Source: CAZEIW01 sp964512305
Lineage (GTDB): Bacteria > Pseudomonadota > Gammaproteobacteria > Burkholderiales > Burkholderiaceae_F
Length of the DNA: 47,282 bases
NCBI GenBank assembly: GCA_964512305.1
Contig: CAZEIW010000194.1
Location: 1-47,282, forward strand
Direction: 5' to 3'
A model generated the notes under the pieces. The model did no database searches and had not been told where the DNA came from. It saw only the letters and a list, made by a program, of their open reading frames with translations. Every line of letters begins with the position of its first letter. Within the stretch, counting starts at the first letter, position 1. Shown in pieces: positions 8,248-18,504 of this stretch. Both the position numbers and the translations under genes were made by a program.

Positions 8248-8994
8248 GTGCGCCGAAAACTGGTCGCAGCCAACTGGAAGATGAACGGCACGCGCGTCGA
8301 CAACGAGCGCTGGCTGCAGGCGTTCCGGGCGTCGCCGCCGCATTGTGAAACGGTCGTGTGCGCGCCTTTCGTCTATCTGGGCCAGGTCGTCGAGGGCCTT
8401 GCCGGCACCGGCGCCGACGCCGGCGCCCAGAACGCGAGCGCGTCGGCGCCGGGCGCGTTCACGGGCGAGGTCGCGGGCGAGATGCTGGTCGACTGCGGCG
8501 TCCGCTGGGTGATCGTCGGCCATTCGGAGCGCCGAAGCCTGTACGCGGAGTCCGACCTCGTCGCGGCCGCAAAGGCGGCGCACGCGCTTGCTCTCGGCCT
8601 GCGGCCGATCGTCTGCGTCGGCGAGACGCTGGAGCAGCGCGAGAAGGGACAGACTGCCGCGGTGGTCGACGCCCAGCTCGACGCGGTGCTGCGCGCCTGC
8701 ACGCCGGCGCAGCTGACGCGCGGCGCGATCGCCTACGAGCCCGTATGGGCAATCGGCACCGGACGCACCGCGACCCCGCAGCAGGCGCAGGAAGTGCACG
8801 CCGCGATCCGCGCCAAAATGGCGGCGGTCGATCGCGACGCCGCCGCCGCGATGCGCGTGCTGTACGGCGGCAGCGTCAAGGCGGCCAATGCGGCGGACCT
8901 CTTTTCGCAGCCCGACATCGACGGCGGGCTGGTCGGCGGCGCTTCGCTGGTCGCCGCCGAGTTCCTTGCCATCTGCGCGGCGGCACAGAGCTGA
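8248..8994 (+). CDS. tpiA: Triosephosphate isomerase
   Basis: The 248-residue protein shows the substrate and catalytic residues Asn9 and Lys11 (AANWKMNG), His92 (VGHSERR) and Glu164 (AYEPVWAIGTG), plus the phosphate-binding LYGGSVKAAN near the C-terminus. It interconverts dihydroxyacetone phosphate and glyceraldehyde 3-phosphate in glycolysis and gluconeogenesis. GTG 8248 was chosen because GGGAG lies 7 nt upstream and the longer frame adds 32 unlikely residues. It lies directly upstream of secG, as in most proteobacteria. Confidence 0.97.
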   Translation: MRRKLVAANWKMNGTRVDNERWLQAFRASPPHCETVVCAPFVYLGQVVEGLAGTGADAGAQNASASAPGAFTGEVAGEMLVDCGVRWVIVGHSERRSLYAESDLVAAAKAAHALALGLRPIVCVGETLEQREKGQTAAVVDAQLDAVLRACTPAQLTRGAIAYEPVWAIGTGRTATPQQAQEVHAAIRAKMAAVDRDAAAAMRVLYGGSVKAANAADLFSQPDIDGGLVGGASLVAAEFLAICAAAQS

Positions 8995-9030
8995 AATGAC
9001 CGCCGCATCGTTCTTCGACAGGAGTCCGCT

Positions 9031-9468
9031 ATGGGTTGGCTGATGTCCTTGCTGATCGTCACGCAGGTGATCTGCGCCGTGGCGATCATCATCCTCGTGC
9101 TCCTTCAGCACGGCAAAGGCGCCGACATGGGAGCCGCGTTCGGCGGGGGCGCCTCGGGCAGCCTGTTCGGCGCGACGGGTTCGGCGAACTTCCTTTCGCG
9201 CACCACCGCCGTCATCGCAACGATTTTCTTCATAGTGACCATCGGTCTCGCCTATGCGACGACGACCGCGCGCGCGCCGCGCGGCGACACGACCAGCGTG
9301 ATGGGCGGTGCCGCGAAGCAGCCCCCAGCCGGCAATCCGGCGCCCCCGGGCGCCGATGTGCCGGTCCCGGCGCCGGCACCCGCAGCACCGGCCGGGCCCG
9401 AAGGCAAGGGCGCCGGGAAGGACGCCGGCTCCGGTGCGCCGAACAAGGCCGCCGAGATCCCCAAGTAG
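9031..9468 (+). CDS. secG: Preprotein translocase subunit SecG
   Basis: The 145-residue protein has two transmembrane helices (about 4-24 and 54-76) joined by the conserved Gly-rich loop HGKGADMGAAFGGGASGSLF. SecG assists the SecYE channel in protein export. The C-terminal 60 residues are a low-complexity Ala/Pro/Gly tail, as in many betaproteobacterial SecG proteins. Start ATG 9031 has AGGAG upstream. It lies between tpiA and tRNA-Leu. Confidence 0.96.
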   Translation: MGWLMSLLIVTQVICAVAIIILVLLQHGKGADMGAAFGGGASGSLFGATGSANFLSRTTAVIATIFFIVTIGLAYATTTARAPRGDTTSVMGGAAKQPPAGNPAPPGADVPVPAPAPAAPAGPEGKGAGKDAGSGAPNKAAEIPK

Positions 9469-9640
9469 CGGGCCTCGCCCCGATCCCGCCTTTGCGCCGG
9501 AGCTCGCTCCCCGGATCGGCCGCGGATATTTCGAGTCTTTTAGGACTCTAACGAACACCCGCCGTGAGCGGCCGATGCGCCGTGGCCGAGGTGCGGCCGC
9601 AACGCGCGTCCGCCCGGCAAGTCCCCGACGTGAAACGGGG

Positions 9641-9646
9641 TAGAAT
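9641..9646 (+). promoter_or_regulatory. Putative -10 element for tRNA-Leu (and possibly nuo)
   Basis: TAGAAT ends 11 nt before the mature tRNA 5' end, which suits a tRNA promoter with a very short 5' leader. A -35 element is not obvious. Confidence 0.5.
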
Positions 9647-9657
9647 CCGCGCCGATC

Positions 9658-9742
9658 GCCGACGTGGTGGAATTGGTAGACACACCATCTTGAGGGGGTG
9701 GCGGCGAAAGCCGTGTGAGTTCGAGTCTCACCGTCGGCACCA
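9658..9742 (+). tRNA. tRNA-Leu, anticodon GAG
   Basis: The acceptor stem pairs GCCGACG (9658-9664) with CGTCGGC (9732-9738), followed by discriminator A and an encoded CCA (9740-9742). The anticodon stem CCATC/GGTGG encloses the loop TTGAGGG, putting GAG at 9692-9694 (reads CUC and CUU). A long variable arm (class II tRNA) and the T arm GTGAG-TTCGAGT-CTCAC are present. It lies between secG and nuoA, as in other betaproteobacteria. Confidence 0.97.
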
Positions 9743-9756
9743 CTCGCGGCTTGCGG

Positions 9757-9777
9757 GCGCCCGGTGCGGCCGGGCGC
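9757..9777 (+). terminator. GC hairpin after tRNA-Leu, without a T tract
   Basis: A perfect 8-bp stem (GCGCCCGG with CCGGGCGC, 5-nt loop) begins 14 nt after the tRNA. No run of T follows, so it may mark a processing point or partial termination rather than a full stop; reading through into nuoA is possible. Confidence 0.4.
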
Positions 9778-9819
9778 GCGTAAATCGGATGTTGGGCAGC
9801 ACCTGATTCGGGTGAACGT

Positions 9820-10185
9820 GTGAACCTCGACAACTACCTTCCGGTCCTGCTGTTCATGCTGGTGGGAGTGCTGATCGGCTACGCGCCGATCGCCATCGGC
9901 GCCGTGCTCGGGCCGCGGCGACCCGACCCCGAGAAGCTGTCCCCCTACGAGTGCGGCTTCGAGGCGTTCGAGGACGCGCGCATGAAGTTCGACGTGCGCT
10001 ACTACCTCGTCGCGATCCTCTTCATCCTGTTCGATCTCGAGGTCGCCTTCCTGTTTCCGTGGGCAGCATCGCTCGGCAACCTGGGCGCATGGAGCGTCGG
10101 GTTCTGGGCCATGATGCTGTTCCTCGCCGTGCTCACGGTCGGCTTCGTCTACGAATGGAAAAAGGGCGCGCTCGACTGGGAGTGA
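9820..10185 (+). CDS. nuoA: NADH-quinone oxidoreductase subunit A
   Basis: The 121-residue membrane protein has three transmembrane helices (about 8-30, 64-86, 92-114) and the signature KLSPYECGFEAFEDARMKF with the loop cysteine. NuoA sits at the junction between the peripheral and membrane arms of complex I, near the quinone channel. It starts at GTG 9820 and is the first gene of a complete nuoA to nuoN cluster. Confidence 0.96.
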   Translation: MNLDNYLPVLLFMLVGVLIGYAPIAIGAVLGPRRPDPEKLSPYECGFEAFEDARMKFDVRYYLVAILFILFDLEVAFLFPWAASLGNLGAWSVGFWAMMLFLAVLTVGFVYEWKKGALDWE

Positions 10186-10228
10186 CCGTCAAATGGCTCT
10201 TCGGGGTGAACAGTCAGGACTGCGATAG

Positions 10229-10705
10229 ATGGGCATCGAGGGCATTCTCAACGAAGGATTCGTCACGACCAGTGCCGACAAGCTGATCAACTGGTCGAAG
10301 ACGGGTTCGCTGTGGCCGATGACCTTCGGGCTGGCCTGCTGCGCGGTCGAGATGATGCATGCCGGGGCCGCCCGCTACGACCTCGACCGTTTCGGCGTCG
10401 TGTTCCGGCCCAGCCCGCGCCAGTCCGACGTGATGATCGTCGCAGGCACGCTGTGCAACAAGATGGCGCCGGCGCTGCGCAAGGTCTACGACCAGATGCC
10501 GGAGCCGCGCTGGGTGATCTCGATGGGATCGTGCGCCAACGGCGGCGGCTACTACCATTACTCGTACTCCGTGGTGCGCGGATGCGACCGCATCGTGCCG
10601 GTCGACATCTACGTTCCGGGCTGTCCGCCCACGGCCGAAGCGCTGATCTACGGGATCATCCAGCTGCAGAACAAGATCCGCCGCACCAACACGATCGCCC
10701 GCTGA
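10229..10705 (+). CDS. nuoB: NADH-quinone oxidoreductase subunit B
   Basis: The 158-residue protein carries the cysteines of iron-sulfur cluster N2: the tandem pair in GLACCAVEMM, one in SMGSCANGGG and one in YVPGCPPTAE. N2 hands electrons to ubiquinone. ATG 10229 follows a weak AGGA site. It lies 43 nt after nuoA and 28 nt before nuoC. Confidence 0.97.
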   Translation: MGIEGILNEGFVTTSADKLINWSKTGSLWPMTFGLACCAVEMMHAGAARYDLDRFGVVFRPSPRQSDVMIVAGTLCNKMAPALRKVYDQMPEPRWVISMGSCANGGGYYHYSYSVVRGCDRIVPVDIYVPGCPPTAEALIYGIIQLQNKIRRTNTIAR

Positions 10706-10733
10706 CCGTGTTGCGAACCGCGAAACCGACCCG

Positions 10734-11345
10734 ATGACGAAGCCAATCGAAGAACTCGCGGAGCGCCTGCGCGCGCGCCTTGGCGCGCGTGCCGCCTCGA
10801 TCGAGATCGTGCGCGGCGAAGCGACGCTGGTCGTGCCGGCCGCCGAGCATCTCGGGGTCGCTCAAGAGCTGCGCGACGATCCGGCGCTCGGGTTCGAGCA
10901 GGCGATCGACCTGTGCGGCGTCGATTACCTTGCCTACGGCGACGGCGGCGATCCGGCGGTGGCGCGCGGCAGACGGTTCGCGGCCGTCGTCCACCTGCTG
11001 TCGGTGTCGAACAACTGGCGCCTGCGCCTGCGGACCTTCTGCGAGGACGACGAGTTTCCGACGGTGGCCTCGCTGGTCGGCGTCTGGCCTTCGCTCGGCT
11101 GGTTCGAGCGCGAGGCGTTCGACCTGTACGGGATCGTGTTCGAGGGGCACCCGGACCTGCGGCGGATCCTGACCGACTACGGATTCATCGGCCATCCGTT
11201 CCGCAAGGATTTCCCGATCTCGGGCCACGTCGAGATGCGCTACGACCCCGACCAGAAGCGCGTGATCTACCAGCCGGTCACGATCGAGCCGCGCGAAGTG
11301 ACCCCGCGCGTCGTGCGCGAGGACAACTACGCGCGGGGCAGCTGA
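10734..11345 (+). CDS. nuoC: NADH-quinone oxidoreductase subunit C
   Basis: The 203-residue protein is separate from NuoD, unlike the fused NuoCD of E. coli. It contains the 30-kDa subunit signature WFEREAFDLYGIVFEGHPDLRR broken by usual variants, followed by DYGFIGHPFRKDFP. It forms part of the connecting module near cluster N2. The stop is 7 nt before nuoD. Confidence 0.96.
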   Translation: MTKPIEELAERLRARLGARAASIEIVRGEATLVVPAAEHLGVAQELRDDPALGFEQAIDLCGVDYLAYGDGGDPAVARGRRFAAVVHLLSVSNNWRLRLRTFCEDDEFPTVASLVGVWPSLGWFEREAFDLYGIVFEGHPDLRRILTDYGFIGHPFRKDFPISGHVEMRYDPDQKRVIYQPVTIEPREVTPRVVREDNYARGS

Positions 11346-11352
11346 TCGAGCC

Positions 11353-12606
11353 ATGGCGGACATCCGCAACTACACGCTGAACTTCGGCCCCCAGCACCCG
11401 GCCGCGCACGGGGTGCTGCGGCTGGTGCTGGAGCTCGACGGCGAGGTGATCCAGCGCGCCGACCCGCACATCGGGCTGCTGCACCGCGCCACCGAGAAGC
11501 TGGCCGAGACCCGCACGTTCATCCAGTCGGTCCCCTACATGGACCGGCTCGACTACGTGTCGATGATGTGCAACGAGCACGCCTACGTGCTGGCGATGGA
11601 GCGGCTGCTCGGGATCGACGTCCCGCTGCGCGCCCAGTACATCCGCGTGATGTTCGACGAGATCACCCGCCTGCTGAACCACCTGCTGTGGATCGGCGCC
11701 CACGGCCTCGACGTCGGCGCGATGGCGGTGTTCCTGTACGCGTTCCGCGAGCGCGAGGACCTGTTCGACATGTACGAGGCGGCGTCCGGCGCGCGCATGC
11801 ACGCCGCGTACTACCGGCCGGGCGGCGTCTACCGCGATCTGCCCGACTCGATGCCGCGCCACGGCCCGTCGAAGCTGCGCGGCACGCGCGACATCAAGCG
11901 CCTGAACGAGACCCGGCAGGGATCGCTGCTCGATTTCATCGGGGCCTTCACGGACCGCTTCCCGACCTTCGTCGACGAGTACGAGACGCTGCTCACCGAC
12001 AACCGGATCTGGAAGCAGCGCCTGGTCGGCGTCGGCGTGGTCAGCCCGGAACGCGCGCTGGCGCTGGGATTCACCGGTCCGATGCTGCGCGGCTCGGGCA
12101 TCGCGTGGGACCTGCGCAAGAAGCAGCCGTACGAGGTCTACGACCGCGTCGAGTTCGACATCCCGATCGGGCGCAACGGCGACTGCTACGACCGCTATCT
12201 GGTGCGGATGGAGGAGATGCGCCAGAGCAACCACATCATCCGCCAGTGCGTCGACTGGCTGCGCGCCAATCCGGGGCCGGTGATGTCCGACAATCACAAG
12301 ATCGCGCCGCCTTCGCGCGTCGACATGAAGTCGAACATGGAAGAGTTGATCCATCATTTCAAGCTCTTCACCGAGGGCTTCCACGTCCCGCCCGGCGAGA
12401 CGTATGCGGCGATCGAGCACCCGAAGGGCGAGTTCGGGATCTACCTGATCTCCGACGGCGCCAACAAGCCGTACCGGCTCAAGATCCGCGCGCCGGGGTT
12501 CGTCCACCTGCAGGCGTTCGACGAGATGACGCGCGGGCACATGATCGCCGACGCGGTGACCGTGATCGGCACGCAGGACATCGTGTTCGGGGAGATCGAC
12601 CGATGA
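11353..12606 (+). CDS. nuoD: NADH-quinone oxidoreductase subunit D
   Basis: The 417-residue 49-kDa subunit begins with the typical NFGPQHPAAHGVLRL, whose His residues line the quinone pocket. It continues with HRATEKLAE and the C-terminal DPVMSDN-like and DIVFGEIDR ending. It forms the quinone-binding site together with NuoB. The stop codon overlaps the nuoE start as ATGA. Confidence 0.97.
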   Translation: MADIRNYTLNFGPQHPAAHGVLRLVLELDGEVIQRADPHIGLLHRATEKLAETRTFIQSVPYMDRLDYVSMMCNEHAYVLAMERLLGIDVPLRAQYIRVMFDEITRLLNHLLWIGAHGLDVGAMAVFLYAFREREDLFDMYEAASGARMHAAYYRPGGVYRDLPDSMPRHGPSKLRGTRDIKRLNETRQGSLLDFIGAFTDRFPTFVDEYETLLTDNRIWKQRLVGVGVVSPERALALGFTGPMLRGSGIAWDLRKKQPYEVYDRVEFDIPIGRNGDCYDRYLVRMEEMRQSNHIIRQCVDWLRANPGPVMSDNHKIAPPSRVDMKSNMEELIHHFKLFTEGFHVPPGETYAAIEHPKGEFGIYLISDGANKPYRLKIRAPGFVHLQAFDEMTRGHMIADAVTVIGTQDIVFGEIDR

Positions 12607-13141
12607 GCGCGCTGCCGCAGGCCCAGCGCCGGCTTTCCGAGGACGCGTACCGCCGCATCGAGCGCGAGATCGCCAAGTATCCGGAAGGCCGGCAGCAGTC
12701 GGCCGTGATGGCCGCGCTCGCGATCGCGCAGGACGAGCTGGGCTGGATCTCGCCGGAGACGATCGAGGAGGTCGCGGCGCGCCTCGACATGCCGCCGATC
12801 GCGGTGTACGAGGTCGCGACCTTCTACTCGATGTACAACCTGAAGCCGGTCGGCCGCCACAAGATCACGGTGTGCACGAACCTTCCGTGCGCGCTGTCCG
12901 GGGCCAACGCGGCGGCGCAGCGGCTCAAGAGCCGGCTGGGGATCGGCTTCGGCGAGACCACGGCCGACGGCGGCTTCACGCTGAAGGAGGGCGAGTGCAT
13001 GGGCGCCTGCGGCGACGCGCCGGTGATGGTGGTCGACGACAAGCGCATGTGCGGCTTCATGAGCGACGAGCGCATCGACGGGCTGCTCGACGAGCTGTCC
13101 GGGTCCGGTTCCGGCGGCGAAGCGGGCGGCGGGAGCAAAGG

Positions 13142-13145
<4 letters not shown>
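12603..13145 (+). CDS. nuoE: NADH-quinone oxidoreductase subunit E
   Basis: The 180-residue thioredoxin-like subunit shows the four ligands of 2Fe-2S cluster N1a: two in CTNLPCALSG and two in GECMGACGD. It starts at ATG 12603 inside the nuoD stop and ends in GTGA shared with nuoF, so all three genes are coupled. The C-terminal 15 residues are a Gly/Ser-rich tail. Confidence 0.96.
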
Positions 13146-14446
<1,301 letters not shown>

Positions 14447-14451
14447 ACCCC

Positions 14452-16794
14452 ATGATCGAAATCGAAATCGACGGCAGGAAGGTCGCGGTGCGCCAGGGCA
14501 GCACCGTGATGGATGCGGCGAACCAGCTCGGCATCTACGTGCCCCACTTCTGCTATCACAAGAAGCTGTCGATCGCGGCCAACTGCCGGATGTGCCTGGT
14601 CGACATCGACAAGTCGCCCAAGCCGATGCCCGCCTGCGCGACCCCGGCCACCGCCGGGATGGTCGTGCGCACCGCGAGCGCGCGCGCCAAGCAGGCGCAG
14701 CGCTCGGTGATGGAGTTCCTGCTGATCAATCACCCGCTCGACTGCCCGATCTGCGACCAGGGCGGCGAGTGCCAGCTGCAGGATCTCGCGGTCGGCTACG
14801 GTCCGTCGGCGTCGCGCTACCAGGAACCGAAGCGGGTCGTGTTCCACAAGAGTCTCGGACCGCTGATCTCGGCCGAGGAGATGACGCGCTGCATCCACTG
14901 CACGCGCTGCGTGCGCTTCGGCCAGGAGATCGCCGGCCAGATGGAGCTCGGCATGGCCGGGCGCGGCGAGCACTCCGAGATCCTGTCGTTCCTCGGCCGC
15001 AGCGTCGACTCCGAGCTGTCGGGCAACATGATCGACGTGTGTCCGGTCGGCGCGCTCACCAGCAAGCCGTTCCGCTACGAAGCGCGCAGCTGGGAGCTGG
15101 CGCGGCGCAGGTCCGTGTCGCCGCACGACAGCCTCGGCTCCAACCTCGTGCTGCAGGTCAAGGGCGAGCGCGTGCTGCGCGTGCTGCCGCTGGAGAACGA
15201 AGAGGTCAACGACTGCTGGCTGTCCGACCGCGACCGCTTCTCGTACGAGGGGCTGGCGGCCGCCGACCGCCTCACGCGGCCGATGCTGCGGCAGTCCGGG
15301 CAGTGGCGCGAAGTCGACTGGGCCGAGGCTCTCGCGTTCGCCGCGCAGGCGCTGACCGAGGCGCGCAACCGGCACGGCGCCGGCGCGCTGGGCGCGCTGG
15401 CGGCGCCCGGCAGCACGCTGGAGGAGATGTTCCTGCTCGGGCGCCTGGTGCGCGGCCTGGGCTCCGACAACATCGACTTCCGCCTGCGCCAGCGCGACTT
15501 CTCGGCCGACGCCACGCGCTGCGGCGCGCCCTGGCTGGGCATGCCTGTGACGGCGCTCGACTCGCTCGACCGCCTGCTGGTGGTCGGCTCCTTCCTGCGC
15601 AAGGACCATCCGCTGATGGCCGCGCGCGTGCGCCAGGCCGCCGCGCGAGGCTGCGAGGTCTCATCGGTGCACGCACTCGACGACGACTGGCGGCTGCCGG
15701 TCGCCCAAAAGGCGATCGTCGCGCCCTCGGCGTGGGTGCGGACGCTCGCCGCGGTGGCGGTGGCGGTGGCGCGGATCAAGGGCGTCGCCGCGCCGGTCGA
15801 CGGCATCGAGCCCGACGCCGCCTCGCAGGCCATCGCCGCCAGCCTTTGCTCGGGCAGCCGGGTGGCGCTGCTGGCGGGCAACGCCGCGCTCCAGCATCCG
15901 CAGGCGGCGCTGCTGCAGGCGTGGATCCAGTGGATCGCCGACGCGATCGGCGCGCGCCACGGCGTGCTGGGCGAGGGCGCCAACAGCGTCGGCGGCTACC
16001 TGGCCGGCGCGCGGCCGTCGCAGGGCGGGCTGGATGCGCGCGCGATGATCGAGCGGCCGCTGCAGGCGTACCTGCTGTGGGGTGTCGAGCCCGAGCACGA
16101 CAGCGCCGATCCGGCGCGCGCGGTCAGGGCGCTGTCGCAGGCCTCGACCGTCATCGCGTGCTCGGCGTTCCGCAATGGCGCGCTCGAGTACGCGCACGCG
16201 ATCCTGCCGATCGCGACCTTTGCCGAGACCGCCGGCACCTTCGTCAACATCGAGGGCAGGGTGCAGAGCTTCAACGGCGCGGTGCGGCCTCCGGGCGAGG
16301 CGCGTCCCGGCTGGAAGGTGTTGCGCGTGCTCGGCAACCAGCTCGGCCTGCCGGGATTCGAGTATGAATCGCCGGAGGACGTGCGCGCGTCGGCCCTGCC
16401 GGCCGTCGTGCCGGCCTGGCTGTCGAACCGGATCGGCGTCGCGCCGACGCTGGGGCCGGACGCCGGCGCGGCGGCTTCCGCGGGCACCGCCGAGCGCATC
16501 GCCGACGTGCCGCCGTACTTCACGGATCCGATCGTCCGCCGCGCGGCGTCCCTGCAGAAGACGGCCGACGCGCACGTGCCCAGGGCGTATGCCAACGCGG
16601 CGACGCTGGCGCGCTTCGGCCTGCGGCCGGGCGCCAAGGCGCTCGCGCGCCAGGGCGGCGACGCGGCCGCGCTGCTCGAATGCGCGCTCGACGCCGGGCT
16701 GCCGGACGGCGTGGTGCGGGTGGCGGCGGGGCACGCGGCCACCAGCACGCTGGGCGACATGTTCGGCCAGATCTCGCTGGAGCACGCGCGATGA
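14452..16794 (+). CDS. nuoG: NADH-quinone oxidoreductase subunit G
   Basis: The 780-residue subunit has an N-terminal 2Fe-2S ferredoxin domain (HFCYHKKL, NCRMCLVD, ACATPA), the His-ligated cluster segment HPLDCPICDQGGECQLQD and the CIHCTRCVRF...CPVGAL cluster ligands. A molybdopterin-oxidoreductase-like domain without visible cofactor function follows. The extra N7 cluster cysteines of E. coli NuoG are absent: the aligned stretch after ARSWEL reads SVSPHDSLGSN. It carries electrons from NuoF towards NuoI. The stop overlaps nuoH as ATGA. Confidence 0.97.
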   Translation: MIEIEIDGRKVAVRQGSTVMDAANQLGIYVPHFCYHKKLSIAANCRMCLVDIDKSPKPMPACATPATAGMVVRTASARAKQAQRSVMEFLLINHPLDCPICDQGGECQLQDLAVGYGPSASRYQEPKRVVFHKSLGPLISAEEMTRCIHCTRCVRFGQEIAGQMELGMAGRGEHSEILSFLGRSVDSELSGNMIDVCPVGALTSKPFRYEARSWELARRRSVSPHDSLGSNLVLQVKGERVLRVLPLENEEVNDCWLSDRDRFSYEGLAAADRLTRPMLRQSGQWREVDWAEALAFAAQALTEARNRHGAGALGALAAPGSTLEEMFLLGRLVRGLGSDNIDFRLRQRDFSADATRCGAPWLGMPVTALDSLDRLLVVGSFLRKDHPLMAARVRQAAARGCEVSSVHALDDDWRLPVAQKAIVAPSAWVRTLAAVAVAVARIKGVAAPVDGIEPDAASQAIAASLCSGSRVALLAGNAALQHPQAALLQAWIQWIADAIGARHGVLGEGANSVGGYLAGARPSQGGLDARAMIERPLQAYLLWGVEPEHDSADPARAVRALSQASTVIACSAFRNGALEYAHAILPIATFAETAGTFVNIEGRVQSFNGAVRPPGEARPGWKVLRVLGNQLGLPGFEYESPEDVRASALPAVVPAWLSNRIGVAPTLGPDAGAAASAGTAERIADVPPYFTDPIVRRAASLQKTADAHVPRAYANAATLARFGLRPGAKALARQGGDAAALLECALDAGLPDGVVRVAAGHAATSTLGDMFGQISLEHAR

Positions 16795-17927
16795 ACTGGT
16801 TCGACGCCTGGGGCACCGCGGTCTTCCCGGCCGCCTGGTGGGCGGTGCTCGGCAACCTGATCAAGATCTTCGTGATCGTGCTGCCCGTGCTGGGCGCGGT
16901 CGCTTACCTGACGCTGTGGGAAAGGCGCCTGATCGGCTGGATGCACATCCGGATGGGGCCGAACCGGGTCGGTCCCTGGGGGCTGCTGCAGCCGATTGCC
17001 GACGCCCTCAAGCTGATGCTCAAGGAGGTGATCGCGCCCACGCAGGCCGACAAGATCCTCTACTTCACGGCGCCCGCGATGGTGATGATGCCGGCGATGA
17101 CGGCATGGGCGGTGATCCCGTTCGCCCCCGGCGTCGTGCTGGCCGACATCAACGCCGGCCTGCTGTTCGTCATGGCGGTGACCTCGATCGGCGTGTACGG
17201 CGTGATCATCGCCGGCTGGGCGTCGAACTCGAAGTACGCGTTCCTGGGCGCGCTGCGCGCGGCGGCGCAGATGGTGTCGTACGAGCTCGCGATGGGCTTC
17301 GTGCTGGTGTCGGTGCTGCTGGTGTCGGGGTCGCTCAACATGAGCACCATCGTCAACGGCCAGAACGCCGGCTGGTTCGCCGATCGCGGCTTGACCTTCC
17401 TCTCGTGGAACTGGCTGCCGCTGCTGCCGCTGTTCGGCGTGTACGTGATCTCGGCGGTGGCCGAGACCAACCGCCACCCGTTCGACGTCGTCGAGGGCGA
17501 ATCGGAGATCGTCGCCGGCCACATGGTCGAGTATTCCGGCATGGGCTTCGCGATGTTCTTCCTCGGCGAATACGCGAACATGATCCTGCTGGCGACGATG
17601 GCCGCCGTGATGTTCCTGGGCGGCTGGGCGGCGCCGATCGACCTGCAGCGCCTCGCCGGCATCTCGCTGCCCGGCTGGTGGAGCCACGGGCTGTCCGACT
17701 GGGTCTGGCTGTTCGCGAAGATCTTCGCCGGCTCGTCGATGTACATCTGGATCCGCGCCTCGTTCCCGCGCTATCGCTACGACCAGATCATGAGGCTCGG
17801 CTGGAAGGTGTTCATCCCGATCACGCTCGTCTGGCTGGTCGTGGTCGCGGTCTGGATGCAGACGCCGTGGAACATCTGGAAGACGGCAGGTCACGCGGCG
17901 CCGGCCGTCGCGGCCGCCGAGCGCTGA
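16791..17927 (+). CDS. nuoH: NADH-quinone oxidoreductase subunit H
   Basis: The 378-residue polytopic membrane protein shows the family motifs WERRLIGWMHIRMGPNRVGP (about 44-63) and AETNRHPFDVVEGESEIV (about 224-241), which form part of the quinone channel. About eight to nine hydrophobic helices are visible. Start ATG 16791 overlaps the nuoG stop. Confidence 0.97.
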   Translation: MNWFDAWGTAVFPAAWWAVLGNLIKIFVIVLPVLGAVAYLTLWERRLIGWMHIRMGPNRVGPWGLLQPIADALKLMLKEVIAPTQADKILYFTAPAMVMMPAMTAWAVIPFAPGVVLADINAGLLFVMAVTSIGVYGVIIAGWASNSKYAFLGALRAAAQMVSYELAMGFVLVSVLLVSGSLNMSTIVNGQNAGWFADRGLTFLSWNWLPLLPLFGVYVISAVAETNRHPFDVVEGESEIVAGHMVEYSGMGFAMFFLGEYANMILLATMAAVMFLGGWAAPIDLQRLAGISLPGWWSHGLSDWVWLFAKIFAGSSMYIWIRASFPRYRYDQIMRLGWKVFIPITLVWLVVVAVWMQTPWNIWKTAGHAAPAVAAAER

Positions 17928-17938
17928 CGGGACGGGCG

Positions 17939-18427
17939 ATGGAAGCGGTCAGGGAATTCTTCGATTCGCTCCTCCTGAGGGAGCTGTTCAAGGGGCTCGC
18001 CCTGACCGGGCGCTACCTGTTCGCGCGCAAGATCACGATCCGGTACCCGGAGGAGAAGACGCCGGCCTCGCCGCGTTTCCGCGGCCTGCACGCGCTGCGG
18101 CGCTATCCGAACGGCGAGGAGCGGTGCATCGCGTGCAAGCTGTGCGAGGCGGTCTGCCCGGCGCTCGCGATCACGATCGAATCCGAGCAGCGCGCCGACG
18201 GCACCCGCCGCACGACGCGCTACGACATCGACCTGACCAAGTGCATTTTCTGCGGCTTTTGCGAGGAGAGTTGCCCGGTGGACTCGATCGTCGAGACCCA
18301 CATCAGCGAGTACCACGGCGAGCGGCGCGGGGACCTGCTCTACACGAAGGAGATGCTGCTCGCGATCGGCGACCGTTACGAGAAGGAAATCGCGGCGGCG
18401 CGGGCGGCTGACGCCCGCTATCGCTGA
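17939..18427 (+). CDS. nuoI: NADH-quinone oxidoreductase subunit I
   Basis: The 162-residue protein has two 8-iron ferredoxin motifs, CIACKLCEAVCP (about 62-73) and CIFCGFCEESCP (about 102-113), which hold clusters N6a and N6b leading to N2. The N-terminal amphipathic segment KGLALTGRYLFARKITI attaches it to the membrane arm. It lies 11 nt after nuoH. Confidence 0.97.
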   Translation: MEAVREFFDSLLLRELFKGLALTGRYLFARKITIRYPEEKTPASPRFRGLHALRRYPNGEERCIACKLCEAVCPALAITIESEQRADGTRRTTRYDIDLTKCIFCGFCEESCPVDSIVETHISEYHGERRGDLLYTKEMLLAIGDRYEKEIAAARAADARYR

Positions 18428-18460
18428 CAAGACCGCCCCGGAACCCAGAAGAAGAACGCG

Positions 18461-18496
18461 GCGGCCGGCCCTGCGCCAACCGGCGGGCCGGGCCGC
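18461..18496 (+). other. Strong GC hairpin between nuoI and nuoJ
   Basis: GCGGCCGGCCC (18461-18471) pairs with GGGCCGGGCCGC (18485-18496) with one bulged base. It sits in the 77-nt gap before nuoJ and has no T tract. It may be an mRNA stability or processing element separating the peripheral-arm genes from the membrane-arm genes. Confidence 0.45.
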
Positions 18497-18504
18497 GGAT
18501 CAAG

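Noticed and set aside
9478..9550. Inverted repeats after secG (CCGATCC/GGATCGG and GAGTC/GACTC)
   Set aside because: Stems are short, loops long or no T tract follows; not enough to call a terminator.
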